Source: Kangiella shandongensis
GTDB lineage: Bacteria; Pseudomonadota; Gammaproteobacteria; Enterobacterales; Kangiellaceae
Assembly: GCF_020005365.1 (NCBI RefSeq)
Contig: NZ_JACNML010000001.1
Location: 248,001 to 312,000 of the forward strand
Direction: 5' to 3'
DNA length: 64,000 nucleotides
Under the pieces are notes generated by a model that was not told where the DNA came from, made no database searches, and was given only the letters and a program-made list of their open reading frames with translations. Shown here in pieces: positions 17,446-25,685 of this stretch. The position numbers and the translations under genes are program-made. How positions within the stretch are numbered: the first letter of the stretch is position 1; every line of letters starts with the position of its first letter.

Positions 17446-18645
17446 CTAGTTCACTTCGGTCGCACCACGGGCAGGGACTCCCCCCTGGGGATTCCTTTCA
17501 GTCGCACCACGGGCATTCCTTTCAGTCGCACCACGGGCATTCCTTTCAGTCGCACCACGGGCACTCCCTTCGGTCGCATCATAAAACAGCGGCTTGGTGT
17601 CGGAGGTTGCCTGCTCTGCTGTCTGCGCCACAAAATCGGCTGCTTCTGCAGCAACATCTTCTTCCGAATGATGACGTTTTTCAGGGCGAATCCCCAAACG
17701 CTCAAACAGGATCGCATCCGCTTCGGCTTCCGGGTTAGCCGTCGTCAATAATTTCTCACCGTAGAAAATCGAGTTAGCACCAGCCAGAAAACATAAAGCC
17801 TGAGTCTGCTCATTCATATCTTCACGGCCAGCGGATAACCGTACATACGACTGCGGCATGATGATACGAGCGGTCGCGATCATGCGAATAAAGTCAAATT
17901 CTTCCAGTTTCTCGACTTCTCCCAGCGGTGTACCCGGCACAGCAACCAGCATATTAATCGGTACACTCTGCGGGTGCTCTGGCATATTGGCCAGCTCTTT
18001 CAGTAAACCGTAACGATCCTTGGTATTTTCACCCATACCAATGATACCGCCGCTACAGACATTGATACCCGCATCACGAACATTCTGTAGCGTATCCAGA
18101 CGGTTATCATAGCTACGGGTCGTAATAATCTGTTCATAATATTCAGGAGAGGTATCCAGGTTGTGGTTATAGTAGTCGAGGCCCGCTTCCGCCAATTTTC
18201 CAGCCTGCTCATCGGTTAACATCCCCAAAGTCACACAGGTCTCCAAACCCAAGTCTTTAACCTGACGCACCATTTCCAGCACGACATCGAGATCTTTATC
18301 ACGTGGCGAGCGCCAGGCAGCCCCCATACAGAAACGCGTCGCCCCTGTATTCTTAGCCTGTTTGGCTTTCTCCACCACTTCCTGCACGGCCATTAACTTT
18401 TCCTTTGATAGCCCTGTGTTGTAGTGACCCGATTGTGGACAATAAGCACAGTCTTCAGGGCAGGCACCTGTTTTAATGCTTAGCAGGGTACTGGTCTGAA
18501 CTTCATTCGGGTTAAAGTGCTGGCGGTGAACCGATTGTGCGGCAAATAGCAGGTCATTAAACGGTTGGTTATAAACGGCCTCAATTTCCGCAATGGTCCA
18601 ATCATTGCGAACTTTTCCACTATTTAACTGATCTAGATTGCTCAT
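17446..18645 (-). CDS. bioB: Biotin synthase BioB with repetitive C-terminal tail
   Basis: 399 residues, about 45-50 more than usual. The radical-SAM cluster motif [10 protein letters not shown] (CxxxCxxC) and the later GGIIGMGE and RLSAGRED stretches are intact, so the enzyme that inserts sulfur into dethiobiotin should work. The normal chain seems to end near FYDATE. After that come repeats of RGATERNA, encoded by a 24-bp tandem repeat (17453-17580), then VN and the stop. The tail has no resemblance to a domain and is likely disordered. It is the first gene of the operon, and a BirA-type operator overlaps its promoter. Confidence 0.93.
   Translation of the reverse strand: MSNLDQLNSGKVRNDWTIAEIEAVYNQPFNDLLFAAQSVHRQHFNPNEVQTSTLLSIKTGACPEDCAYCPQSGHYNTGLSKEKLMAVQEVVEKAKQAKNTGATRFCMGAAWRSPRDKDLDVVLEMVRQVKDLGLETCVTLGMLTDEQAGKLAEAGLDYYNHNLDTSPEYYEQIITTRSYDNRLDTLQNVRDAGINVCSGGIIGMGENTKDRYGLLKELANMPEHPQSVPINMLVAVPGTPLGEVEKLEEFDFIRMIATARIIMPQSYVRLSAGREDMNEQTQALCFLAGANSIFYGEKLLTTANPEAEADAILFERLGIRPEKRHHSEEDVAAEAADFVAQTAEQATSDTKPLFYDATEGSARGATERNARGATERNARGATERNPQGGVPARGATEVN
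17453..17580. repeat. 24-bp tandem repeat (minisatellite) in the 3' end of bioB
   Basis: Three nearly perfect units (17495-17518, 17519-17542, 17543-17566) read CTTTCAGTCGCACCACGGGC plus ATTC on the plus strand, the third with ACTC at its end. A partial copy lies at 17453-17473, separated by a GGGACTCCCCCCTGGGGATT interruption, and a degraded copy starts at 17567. The unit is divisible by three, so copy changes keep bioB in frame (8 residues per unit). Confidence 0.9.
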
Positions 18646-18674
18646 TGTCTCTTTAACCCTTATAGTAACTGTCT

Positions 18675-18700
18675 TGCACGCTAAGCAGGAATAGCGTGCA
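18675..18700. repeat. 9-bp perfect inverted repeat upstream of bioB
   Basis: TGCACGCTA (18675-18683) and TAGCGTGCA (18692-18700) are separated by 8 bp, around the expected transcription start of bioB. It could be a second operator or a 5' leader hairpin. Confidence 0.55.
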
Positions 18701-18727
18701 GTTTACTTTCTGAGAATACACTGTCAA
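18700..18727 (-). promoter_or_regulatory. bioB promoter
   Basis: On the minus strand TTGACA (complement of 18722-18727) is followed after 16 bp by TAAACT (complement of 18700-18705). The -35 box lies inside the left half of the BirA-type operator, so bound BirA would block RNA polymerase. Confidence 0.6.
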
Positions 18728-18754
18728 CCAAGAAAAGGAAATTCAGGTTTACAA
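18721..18754. promoter_or_regulatory. BirA-type biotin operator
   Basis: Half-sites CTGTCAACC (18721-18729) and GGTTTACAA (18746-18754) are spaced by 16 bp. The known proteobacterial BirA box is TTGTAAACC-N14-16-GGTTTACAA: the right half is perfect and the left differs at two positions. It lies 76 bp upstream of bioB and its last base is the first base of the comF-like ATG, so it may affect both genes. Confidence 0.75.
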
Positions 18755-19467
18755 TGAGCTTCTTTCACCACCTCAAAAAACCGCTGGAAACTGCTCTGGA
18801 ATTCAGTCATTGCTCCTTCTGTGGTTTAGGTCACACCACGACAGGTCTCTGTCACTCATGCGAAGTCGACATAGAGCTCAATGAGCCAAGCTGCTCTCGT
18901 TGTGCCAGCCCCGTCACGTCCGACGTAGCGCAGGAAACATCGTCCTACTGTGGTGTCTGTATCAAAAGACCACCACCGTACCAGCAGGTCATTACGGCTT
19001 CTCGCTACCACTTCCCCGTTGATAAGGCATTGAGCGACCTAAAGTTTAACAATCAGCTGCACTATGCGCGCAGCCTCAGCCACTTGCTGCAAAAGAAAAT
19101 TCAAGCAGCTTACGACGAAGCATCGAGGCCCGAAGCTCTAGTTGCTATTCCATTACATCCCAAAAGACTTAGCACGCGAGGCTTTAATCAGTCGGAGCTC
19201 ATTGCGCAACATTTGGAAAAATCACTAGCCATACCACGTTTTAAAGCACTCGCTCGTGTTAAAGACACACCTCATCAGATCGGGCTGAGCGAAAAGCAGC
19301 GGCGCAAAAACCTCAACAACGCCTTTGAACTTCAGCAACCTCTTCCGAAAAAGGTGGCTTTGGTGGATGATGTGGTCACCACAGGTTCTACCGTCAGCGA
19401 AGCAGCCAAGTTATGCTTAAAAAACGGAGTAGACAGGGTGGACGTCTGGTGTTTAGCTAAGACTTAA
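18754..19467 (+). CDS. ComF family phosphoribosyltransferase-like protein
   Basis: 237 residues. The N-terminus holds two zinc-binding cysteine pairs (C20, C23, C34, C37) and a further cysteine cluster up to about residue 75, the double zinc ribbon of ComF proteins. The C-terminus has the PRPP-binding loop VALVDDVVTTGST (about 200-212). ComF/GntX proteins act in DNA uptake and use of DNA as nutrient in competent bacteria; the E. coli homologue is GntX. It is divergent from bioB and next to it, as in many gammaproteobacteria. The BirA-type operator ends at its start codon. Confidence 0.88.
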   Translation: MSFFHHLKKPLETALEFSHCSFCGLGHTTTGLCHSCEVDIELNEPSCSRCASPVTSDVAQETSSYCGVCIKRPPPYQQVITASRYHFPVDKALSDLKFNNQLHYARSLSHLLQKKIQAAYDEASRPEALVAIPLHPKRLSTRGFNQSELIAQHLEKSLAIPRFKALARVKDTPHQIGLSEKQRRKNLNNAFELQQPLPKKVALVDDVVTTGSTVSEAAKLCLKNGVDRVDVWCLAKT

Positions 19468-19554
19468 ACAAAATTACATCTCATAACTTTAATGCCTTAG
19501 ACAATTCCTCTACTATAGACATACATTTAATAAAACAGGGATAAAGGAATACCA

Positions 19555-19917
19555 ATGCCCAAGATAATCAAACACTTACTAGTCTTCTGCCTTACAGTGA
19601 TATTACTGGCAGCATGTAGCGAACCAACGCCTGAAGAACAGCTAAAACAAGCCATGTCAGAAATGATAGGGTTAATTGATGATGGCAAAAAGCTTGAGTT
19701 GATCGAACAGTACGCCGTAATTCCTCCGGGCAAGAATATCACTGCAAACGACTTCTCCGATAAAAAAGCGGCCAAGCTCAAAGACTACCTTCAAGCAGCA
19801 CTGGAACTTGATATAGAGTTTTCAGATAACAATACCGAGGCAACTATTACCGTTCCCAAAGCCAGACAACCATTGGTCTTTAGTAAGATCGACGAACAAT
19901 GGCGCCTGAATAACTAA
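19555..19917 (+). CDS. Small lipoprotein, hypothetical
   Basis: 120 residues. The lipoprotein signal peptide ends in LLAAC (Cys21). The mature part has a helical segment, then two beta-rich stretches (TEATITVPKARQPLVF, DEQWRLNN) reminiscent of small DUF4878/NTF2-like lipoproteins, but that similarity is only a guess. ATAAAGGA lies ahead of the ATG. It is followed after 8 nt by the ZIP transporter gene, so the two may be co-transcribed. Confidence 0.65.
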   Translation: MPKIIKHLLVFCLTVILLAACSEPTPEEQLKQAMSEMIGLIDDGKKLELIEQYAVIPPGKNITANDFSDKKAAKLKDYLQAALELDIEFSDNNTEATITVPKARQPLVFSKIDEQWRLNN

Positions 19918-19925
19918 GCCTGTCG

Positions 19926-20645
19926 ATGATGAGTGAGTGGTTACTAATAGTTTTGTTAACACTGGTGGCCGGACTATCGATGCCTGTCGGTGCCTTTTGC
20001 GCTAACATCGAAAGTATCCGTCCCAGGTGGCTGGAGCAGGAGTTGCGCCATAGTGTTATCGCTTTTGGCGGTGGCGCACTTTTCTCTGCCATTGCCCTGG
20101 TTCTGGTTCCCGAAGGCAGTGCCAAGCTCACTCACGTCGAAACCGTTCTGTATTTTGCCCTCGGCGGCGTTGCCTTTATGGCGCTCGATCGCTTGCTGGA
20201 CTATTTGCAAAGTCCGGCGAGTCAGTTAGCTGCCATGCTTTCAGACTTTATTCCAGAAGCTCTCGCCCTCGGTGCGGCATTTGCCGAAGGTGGCACCGCA
20301 GGTATTCTGTTGGCTGGCCTGATTGCCCTACAGAACCTGCCCGAAGGCTTTAACTCTTTCAGAGAGCTAAAAGATAGCACCCATTTTAAAGCCATCACCA
20401 TTATCCTCGCCTTTTTCCTGATGGCGCTATTAGGCCCTGTCTCTGGCTTAATCGGTTATTTCTGGCTCTCAGCCTATCCTACCGCGGTAGGAGCCATTAT
20501 GATTTTCGCCGCTGGCGGGATTCTGTATTTAACGTTTCAGGATATTGCCCCTCAGGCCAAGCTGGAAAAGCATTGGGGCCCGCCTCTGGGAGCCGTCGCA
20601 GGCTTTCTGCTGGGATTAACTGGTCAATTACTCGTTGGGCATTAG
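19926..20645 (+). CDS. ZIP-family metal transporter
   Basis: 239 residues with about eight hydrophobic segments. The middle has DFIPEALALGAAFAEG and LQNLPEGFNSFRE, the two PE-containing helices that form the metal path in ZIP transporters. A further GGALFSAIALVLVPEG in the second helix fits. Family members move zinc, iron or other divalent metals into the cytoplasm; the ion here is unknown. The His/Asp ligands common in well-studied ZIPs are partly replaced, so activity may differ. Two adjacent ATGs compete for the start. Confidence 0.72.
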   Translation: MMSEWLLIVLLTLVAGLSMPVGAFCANIESIRPRWLEQELRHSVIAFGGGALFSAIALVLVPEGSAKLTHVETVLYFALGGVAFMALDRLLDYLQSPASQLAAMLSDFIPEALALGAAFAEGGTAGILLAGLIALQNLPEGFNSFRELKDSTHFKAITIILAFFLMALLGPVSGLIGYFWLSAYPTAVGAIMIFAAGGILYLTFQDIAPQAKLEKHWGPPLGAVAGFLLGLTGQLLVGH

Positions 20646-20754
20646 CTATGCTATTAACCTACTAACCGATCGGTGCTAGACTGACCCACCAAAGCGCTAA
20701 TGGCCTGAGCATACAGGCTTTGTGTAGAACTCAAGAATATTTTAAGGAGTCCTT

Positions 20755-21426
20755 GTGGCCACTTGGAGCGACGTCCTCGGACAAGAAAAAGCACAACCTT
20801 ATTTCCAAAGTATTATGTATTTTGTGGCTCAGGAGCGAGCTAACGGTAAAGTTATTTATCCACCTAAGGATCAGGTTTTTAACGCCTTTAAGGCCACCGA
20901 ATTCGATAAAGTCAAAGTCGTTATTCTGGGTCAGGATCCCTACCATGGTCCTAATCAGGCGCATGGTCTGTGCTTTTCCGTACAGCCGGGCATTAAACCA
21001 CCACCATCGCTGGTCAATATGTATAAAGAGCTGGCTAACTCCGTGGATGGCTTTGACATCCCTCAGCATGGCTACCTGCAGCCCTGGGCCGAACAGGGCG
21101 TACTATTACTGAATACGGTGTTGACGGTAGAACAAGGCAAAGCCCATTCTCATGCCAATATTGGCTGGGAGCAATTTACCGATAAGGTGATCGAAGCCCT
21201 AAACCGGGAGCGCGAAGGCCTGGTCTTCTTGTTATGGGGCAGCCACGCCAAGAAAAAAGGACGAGCCATCGACCGCAAGCGCCACCATGTACTGACAGCA
21301 CCACATCCATCGCCGCTTTCCGCACACCGTGGTTTCCTTGGCTGTAATCACTTTGTTCAAGCTAACGGTTTTCTCAAAGCACAAAACCAGACGCCAATTG
21401 ATTGGCGCTTGCCGATGACGACCTGA
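20755..21426 (+). CDS. ung: Uracil-DNA glycosylase
   Basis: 223 residues from GTG at 20755, with AAGGAG 5 nt upstream. The catalytic water-activating motif [18 protein letters not shown] is at about 59-76, and the [11 protein letters not shown] motif at about 184-194 supplies the leucine loop. Family 1 Ung removes uracil from DNA as the first step of base excision repair. Length and motifs match E. coli Ung (229 residues). Confidence 0.95.
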   Translation: MATWSDVLGQEKAQPYFQSIMYFVAQERANGKVIYPPKDQVFNAFKATEFDKVKVVILGQDPYHGPNQAHGLCFSVQPGIKPPPSLVNMYKELANSVDGFDIPQHGYLQPWAEQGVLLLNTVLTVEQGKAHSHANIGWEQFTDKVIEALNREREGLVFLLWGSHAKKKGRAIDRKRHHVLTAPHPSPLSAHRGFLGCNHFVQANGFLKAQNQTPIDWRLPMTT

Positions 21427-21525
21427 AAATTCAAACGCTCCGTAAATATTATTTAAAACCCTACATCAGCACACAATAACTGATACAATGCGGGCAATTC
21501 TTGCAACACATTTCAGGCGCTCAGT

Positions 21526-22854
21526 TTGCTGAATAAAGATCGCTCTCGTCAGGTCCTTGAAATCTCTTTGCCTATTGTCGGCGGCATGATTTCCCAGAAC
21601 ATTCTTAATCTGGTTGATGCTGCCATGGTCGGGACACAAGGCAGTGCCGCAATAGCCGCTATCGGTATTTCTGGCTTTATTAACTTTATGGCGGTTGCTT
21701 TCTTTACGGGCTTTGCTGCTGGCGTCCAGGCGATGGTATCGCGTCGTATCGGTGAAGGACGCAGCTCCGAGGCTGCTTACCCGATGAATGCAGCCTTAGC
21801 GATCATCACCCTGCTCGCCCTGCCCACCAGTATCATTCTCTTTTTCCTTGCGCCGAAAATTCTCCACTTGTTAAACGACGATCCGGCATTACTGCAAGAA
21901 GGCATTCCTTACCTGCAGGCTCGCTTTGCCGGTATCCTCGCCATAGGCCTTAACTTTAGCTACCGCAGTTATTGGAGTGCAATCAGCCAGACTCAATATT
22001 ACTTACGCACCCTGCTGATCATGCATACCATTAATATCTTCTTGAATTACACCCTGATATTCGGCCACTTTGGGATGCCAGAACTGGGTACTGCTGGCGC
22101 TGGAATTGGAACCACTATTTCTGTGGCATTAGGCACCATCTATTATCACTTGCTAGCAACCAAACACACTAAACAGTTTGGCTATTTATCACATATTGCC
22201 AGCTGGCCTACCGTGCGATCAATTTTAAAAATCTCTATTCCATCAGCGCTACAACAGTTGTTTTTCGCCGGTGGCTTTACTGCTCTGTTCTGGATTATAG
22301 GTCAGGTGGGGACTCACCAACTGGCTGCAGCCAACGCCATCACCAATGTCATGCTGGTCGCTATTTTGCCCTGTATTGCACTGGGGATTGGCGCAGCAAC
22401 TCTGGTCGGGCAGTCTTTAGGGCAGCAAGATCCACACAATGCGTATCGTTGGGGCTGGGATGTGGTCAAAATGGGGATTATTTTTGCACTGGCTCTAGGC
22501 ACTCTGTTTTATATTTTCACCGATGACATTATGGGCATATTCCTCAAAGAGCCCGAAGCGCTACAGGCTGCTCACTGGCCTTTTAAAATGTCGGCGGCCA
22601 TTATCGTGATTGATGCCGTTGGGCTGATCTTCCTTAACGCTCTAAACGGTGCAGGCTCAACCCAGTCGACTCTGTACGTCTCCATCATTTCGCAATGGGT
22701 TCTGTTTTTACCCGTCGCCTGGTACCTCGGTCCTTACCTGGGTAAGAGTCTGACCATTATCTGGATTGCGTACGCCGTTTACCGTGTCCTGCAAACCGGC
22801 GCCTTTGTCTGGTTATGGCAAAGGCGCGGGTGGAGTCGCATCCTCTTTGATTAA
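21526..22854 (+). CDS. MATE-family multidrug efflux transporter (DinF/NorM type)
   Basis: 442 residues with 12 predicted transmembrane segments. The first helix carries PIVGGMISQNILNLVDAAMVG, the MATE pattern, and the halves repeat as expected of this family. The protein would export cationic drugs or dyes with sodium or protons. The start is TTG at 21526 with CAGGCG about 9 nt upstream. It ends in a 4-nt overlap with the convergent antiporter gene. Confidence 0.88.
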   Translation: MLNKDRSRQVLEISLPIVGGMISQNILNLVDAAMVGTQGSAAIAAIGISGFINFMAVAFFTGFAAGVQAMVSRRIGEGRSSEAAYPMNAALAIITLLALPTSIILFFLAPKILHLLNDDPALLQEGIPYLQARFAGILAIGLNFSYRSYWSAISQTQYYLRTLLIMHTINIFLNYTLIFGHFGMPELGTAGAGIGTTISVALGTIYYHLLATKHTKQFGYLSHIASWPTVRSILKISIPSALQQLFFAGGFTALFWIIGQVGTHQLAAANAITNVMLVAILPCIALGIGAATLVGQSLGQQDPHNAYRWGWDVVKMGIIFALALGTLFYIFTDDIMGIFLKEPEALQAAHWPFKMSAAIIVIDAVGLIFLNALNGAGSTQSTLYVSIISQWVLFLPVAWYLGPYLGKSLTIIWIAYAVYRVLQTGAFVWLWQRRGWSRILFD

Positions 22855-24242
22855 GCCTTGGCTTCCGGCTTGTCCGACATTTTAATGGTTCCGATCAGGG
22901 CGATAATCAGCAGTATCGGTAAATACCAGGCATAAAGCCCCGGCTCCAGTGGTGAAATCGAGAAGCTAGTGCCTAATAACAAGCATTGAGCACCGTAGGG
23001 CAACACCCCTTGGATACTGCAGGCACCAATATCGACCAGACTGGCGCTTTGCTTCGGTTTTACTTGATTCTTACCGGCTAATTCATGCGTCACGTCACCA
23101 GTTAGAATAATGCTCACCGTATTGTTGGCGACAGCTAAATTGGTAATGGCCGTTGTGCTCAGGATAGCCAACTTGGCCCGCAGCTTTGACCGAGCCACAC
23201 TGAATAAATCGCTGATGTGATGTACCAACCAGTCGAGACCGCCCTGTGCTTTGATCAGACCGCCCAAACCACCGATCAGCATGGAGAGCAAAAAGATCTC
23301 CTGCATGTCGCTGAAACCTTTATACATGGTGCTCGCTACACCAGCTTCAACAGAAAAACCCTGTCCCAGCAGACCAATAGCAATAGCACTGAGAATACCA
23401 ATGCTCAAAATGACAAAGACGTTCCAGCCGAGTAATGCTAATCCTAGAATGAAAGCATAAGGAACCAGGTTATACCATTCGTATGGTTGAATGGTAACGG
23501 CTTCCCCCTGTCCTGCAAAAATGCTGTACAAGATCAGTGTAATCGCTGCCGCCGGTAACGCCCAACGCGCATTCTGCTTTAGCTTTTCCGTTGCAGTCGT
23601 CCCTTGAGTTCGAATCGCTGCAATCGAAGTATCTGAAATCACCGACAGGTTGTCACCAAACATGGCGCCACTGAGCAAAATACCTGCCACCAGTGCTGGC
23701 GAGATCTGTAAACTCTCGGTTAAACCGACACCAATCGGTGCCAGCGCAGCCAGCGTTCCCATCGAGGTGCCCATGGAAAAGGACACCAGAGCCGCGATAA
23801 GGAATAGCCCCGGCAAGATAAATGATGCTGGAATAATATCCAGGCACAGGTTCACCACGGCTGCCACCGCGCCGATTTGAGTGGTTAAAGCACCGAATGC
23901 CCCGGCAAGCAGATAAATTAAACACATGGCAATAATATTGCTGTCGCCCATCCCTGCTAACAAATAACCAATACTTTTTTCGATCGAATCCTTTGCCAGT
24001 AGAATGGATAAAGCAATGGCGGGTAAAACCGCAATAGGAGCAGGCAGTTGGTAAAACGCCATATCAATGCCCTGCAAACTGTAGTAAATACCCGTACCCA
24101 AAAATAGAACAAAAAATACGATCAGTGGAAAGAGCGGAACAAAGCTCGGCCTGGCTCCAGTGCTATTGAGGCTAATTTGACTGTCTCGAATGGCCGGGTT
24201 AGCCGCAGTCTTATCATCAGAAGTGATGGTTTTTTCTGTCAT
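22851..24242 (-). CDS. NhaC-family Na+/H+ antiporter
   Basis: 463 residues from ATG at 24242-24240, chosen because AAAGG lies about 8 nt upstream; the frame is open further up to 24353 but that extension looks non-coding. About 11-12 hydrophobic segments. The GDNLSVISDTSIAA stretch (about 187-200) and the later SIQGVLPYGAQ are hallmarks of NhaC-like antiporters. The family exchanges sodium (or organic substrates such as malate/lactate) for protons, which suits a marine habitat. Its substrate cannot be fixed from sequence. Confidence 0.85.
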   Translation of the reverse strand: MTEKTITSDDKTAANPAIRDSQISLNSTGARPSFVPLFPLIVFFVLFLGTGIYYSLQGIDMAFYQLPAPIAVLPAIALSILLAKDSIEKSIGYLLAGMGDSNIIAMCLIYLLAGAFGALTTQIGAVAAVVNLCLDIIPASFILPGLFLIAALVSFSMGTSMGTLAALAPIGVGLTESLQISPALVAGILLSGAMFGDNLSVISDTSIAAIRTQGTTATEKLKQNARWALPAAAITLILYSIFAGQGEAVTIQPYEWYNLVPYAFILGLALLGWNVFVILSIGILSAIAIGLLGQGFSVEAGVASTMYKGFSDMQEIFLLSMLIGGLGGLIKAQGGLDWLVHHISDLFSVARSKLRAKLAILSTTAITNLAVANNTVSIILTGDVTHELAGKNQVKPKQSASLVDIGACSIQGVLPYGAQCLLLGTSFSISPLEPGLYAWYLPILLIIALIGTIKMSDKPEAKA

Positions 24243-24309
24243 ATCATAACCTTTTCTCATTAGGCTTGCGGACAGAAAACACTTTCTTGGAAAGCTCTCT
24301 TTAGCAGTA

Positions 24310-24337
24310 CTTATAATGCGCCCGCAAGCGGAACAAA
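24310..24337 (-). promoter_or_regulatory. Putative promoter of the NhaC-type gene
   Basis: On the minus strand TTTGTT (complement of 24332-24337) and TATAAG (complement of 24310-24315), 16-bp spacing. An 8-bp inverted repeat (GCTTGCGG 24264-24271, CCGCAAGC 24322-24329) brackets the start region. Confidence 0.35.
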
Positions 24338-24400
24338 TCAGCGCAAAGGGCAACTATAGCCGAGTCGCCCGACAAATTCAATATTTAGCAGTTTAGAGGT

Positions 24401-24874
24401 CTACTTCAACATATTCGATGCCGGAACATCTTTGGACAAGCGTAAAAAGTAATAGTCATACTTATAATCCTTTTCAAAACCATAGTCGCGATAAATAGAA
24501 TGCAAACGGTGATTCTCTTTGCGCGTCGTTACCTCAAGGCGTATGGCTTTACTGGCTTCACACAGCATTTTTGCTGCATCCAGCAGTCCTCTGGCTGTCT
24601 CTCTTCGCTCTGAGCCGCCAAAAATGAAGAAGTCATTTAAAATCCAGATAGGAGCTAAACCAATGCTGGAATAAGATGGGTACAATTGTACAAACCCTGT
24701 CAGTTCACCGTCTTCATAAGACAAGAAGATCTTCGACTTTTCCTGTTCTATCAAAGACTTAAGGAATTCCCGAATCTTCTCGGGCTGTGATTCCTGTCGG
24801 TAAAACTGGCGGTACTTATCAAAAGCTGGTACTAAACGCTCTAAATCATCAATCGTACAGGCTCGAATATCCAA
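24401..24874 (-). CDS. GNAT-family N-acetyltransferase
   Basis: 157 residues. The order is a N-terminal helix DLERLVPAFDKYRQFYR, strands EDGELTGFVQLYPS and APIWILNDFFIFGG, then the motif A-like helix ERRETARGLLDAAKMLCEA and the terminal YRDYGFEKDYKYDYYFLRL. This layout fits the GNAT fold. The usual Q/RxxGxG/A loop is replaced by GSERRETARGL, as in related proteins with a modified acetyl-CoA loop. Substrate unknown. No operon partner; it is divergent from the His/Arg-rich protein at 25025. Confidence 0.75.
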   Translation of the reverse strand: MDIRACTIDDLERLVPAFDKYRQFYRQESQPEKIREFLKSLIEQEKSKIFLSYEDGELTGFVQLYPSYSSIGLAPIWILNDFFIFGGSERRETARGLLDAAKMLCEASKAIRLEVTTRKENHRLHSIYRDYGFEKDYKYDYYFLRLSKDVPASNMLK

Positions 24875-25024
24875 TGCTATGTCCTTAACCGGTCTTGAGA
24901 ATGTATTCAGTAAGAATTCAGTTTACTCACTGTATAGTAACTGGTAACGAATGAGTAAGGGCTAATAGTAACAACCAAGTACCTCACTCGTCACCGTATT
25001 ATAGTGTTTTTCGAGGAGTTAGCC

Positions 25025-25528
25025 ATGAATAAAATTGTAATTTCTGCCATAGCTGCGACTCTGGTACTGGGCCTAACGCCAGTGGTTGATGCCAAAGAGC
25101 ATAAGGGTCCCGGGGCCGATCGAGGCGCGAGCTACAACTCGCACAGTGCTCGTGATCGTGGTGATAAACGTGGCTTTAATCGGAGAGCAGATTCACACCG
25201 TGGTGAGCGTAATAAGCACCGCTATCGTGACCGTGATAGAAACCGCAGACACCATAGCTCAAATGACCGTTACCGCGACCGTGATCGCCACCATTACCGC
25301 GATCGTTATCGTAATCATCACCGTCCACGGTATAAGCATCGTTACTATAAGCATTATCACCCAAGAACCTATCCAACGACGGTGTACTACTTAGGACAGG
25401 ACTGGTACTACTACGGTGGCTATTACCACCCATACCCTAGGTACCATGTGCATACAAGATATTGCCATCACCGTTATTGGGAGCCATTAGCTGTCGGCAT
25501 TATCCTCGGCACAGTCCTTGGCTGGTAA
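25025..25528 (+). CDS. Secreted His/Arg/Tyr-rich hypothetical protein
   Basis: 167 residues from ATG at 25025, with GAGGAG 8 nt upstream. A signal peptide ends near VVDA (about residue 23). The mature protein has a long Arg/Asp/His-rich stretch (DRDRHHYRDRYRNHH and similar), then a Tyr- and His-rich region (YYYGGYYHPYPRYH) and a short hydrophobic C-terminus. The basic His-rich part may bind metals or nucleic acids or coat the outer surface; none of this is proven. No family recognised. The next feature is a pair of terminators. Confidence 0.7.
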   Translation: MNKIVISAIAATLVLGLTPVVDAKEHKGPGADRGASYNSHSARDRGDKRGFNRRADSHRGERNKHRYRDRDRNRRHHSSNDRYRDRDRHHYRDRYRNHHRPRYKHRYYKHYHPRTYPTTVYYLGQDWYYYGGYYHPYPRYHVHTRYCHHRYWEPLAVGIILGTVLGW

Positions 25529-25545
25529 CCAATAAACAACAGTTT

Positions 25546-25630
25546 CTGATCTTAAGAGGTTCGGCTAGTTCTACTACCCCTTAGACTCCCTTATAGTCCG
25601 ATCCCCCAACTCTTAAGATCAGCTTTTTCT
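25546..25630. terminator. 13-bp inverted repeat with T run
   Basis: CTGATCTTAAGAG (25546-25558) and CTCTTAAGATCAG (25610-25622) pair perfectly over 13 bp around a 51-bp loop and run into GCTTTTTC. It is an unusually long-loop structure that could end transcription of the upstream gene. Confidence 0.55.
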
Positions 25631-25652
25631 CCCTCCTGATAGCCCCATTAAA

Positions 25653-25678
25653 AAGCCGCTTAACGCGGCTTCTTTTTT
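25653..25678. terminator. Intrinsic terminator
   Basis: AAGCCGC (25653-25659), a 5-nt loop and GCGGCTT (25665-25671) followed by CTTTTTT, with an A run on the other side. It ends both the gene at 25025 and the metallopeptidase operon on the minus strand. Confidence 0.85.
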
Positions 25679-25685
25679 GCTGTAA

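Noticed and set aside
17451-17751. Repetitive ORFs in other frames over the bioB tandem repeat
   Set aside because: They are shadows of the minisatellite; only the bioB frame continues into a conserved domain.
24264-24329. Riboswitch upstream of the NhaC-type gene
   Set aside because: Only one 8-bp inverted repeat, and part of it lies in the likely promoter; no known aptamer pattern.
24243-24353. N-terminal extension of the NhaC-type antiporter
   Set aside because: The extension has no family support, and the internal ATG has a good ribosome-binding site.
25546-25622. tRNA-like gene
   Set aside because: Long stem does not close an acceptor, and no T-arm GGTTCGAATCC pattern or correct loop sizes are present.
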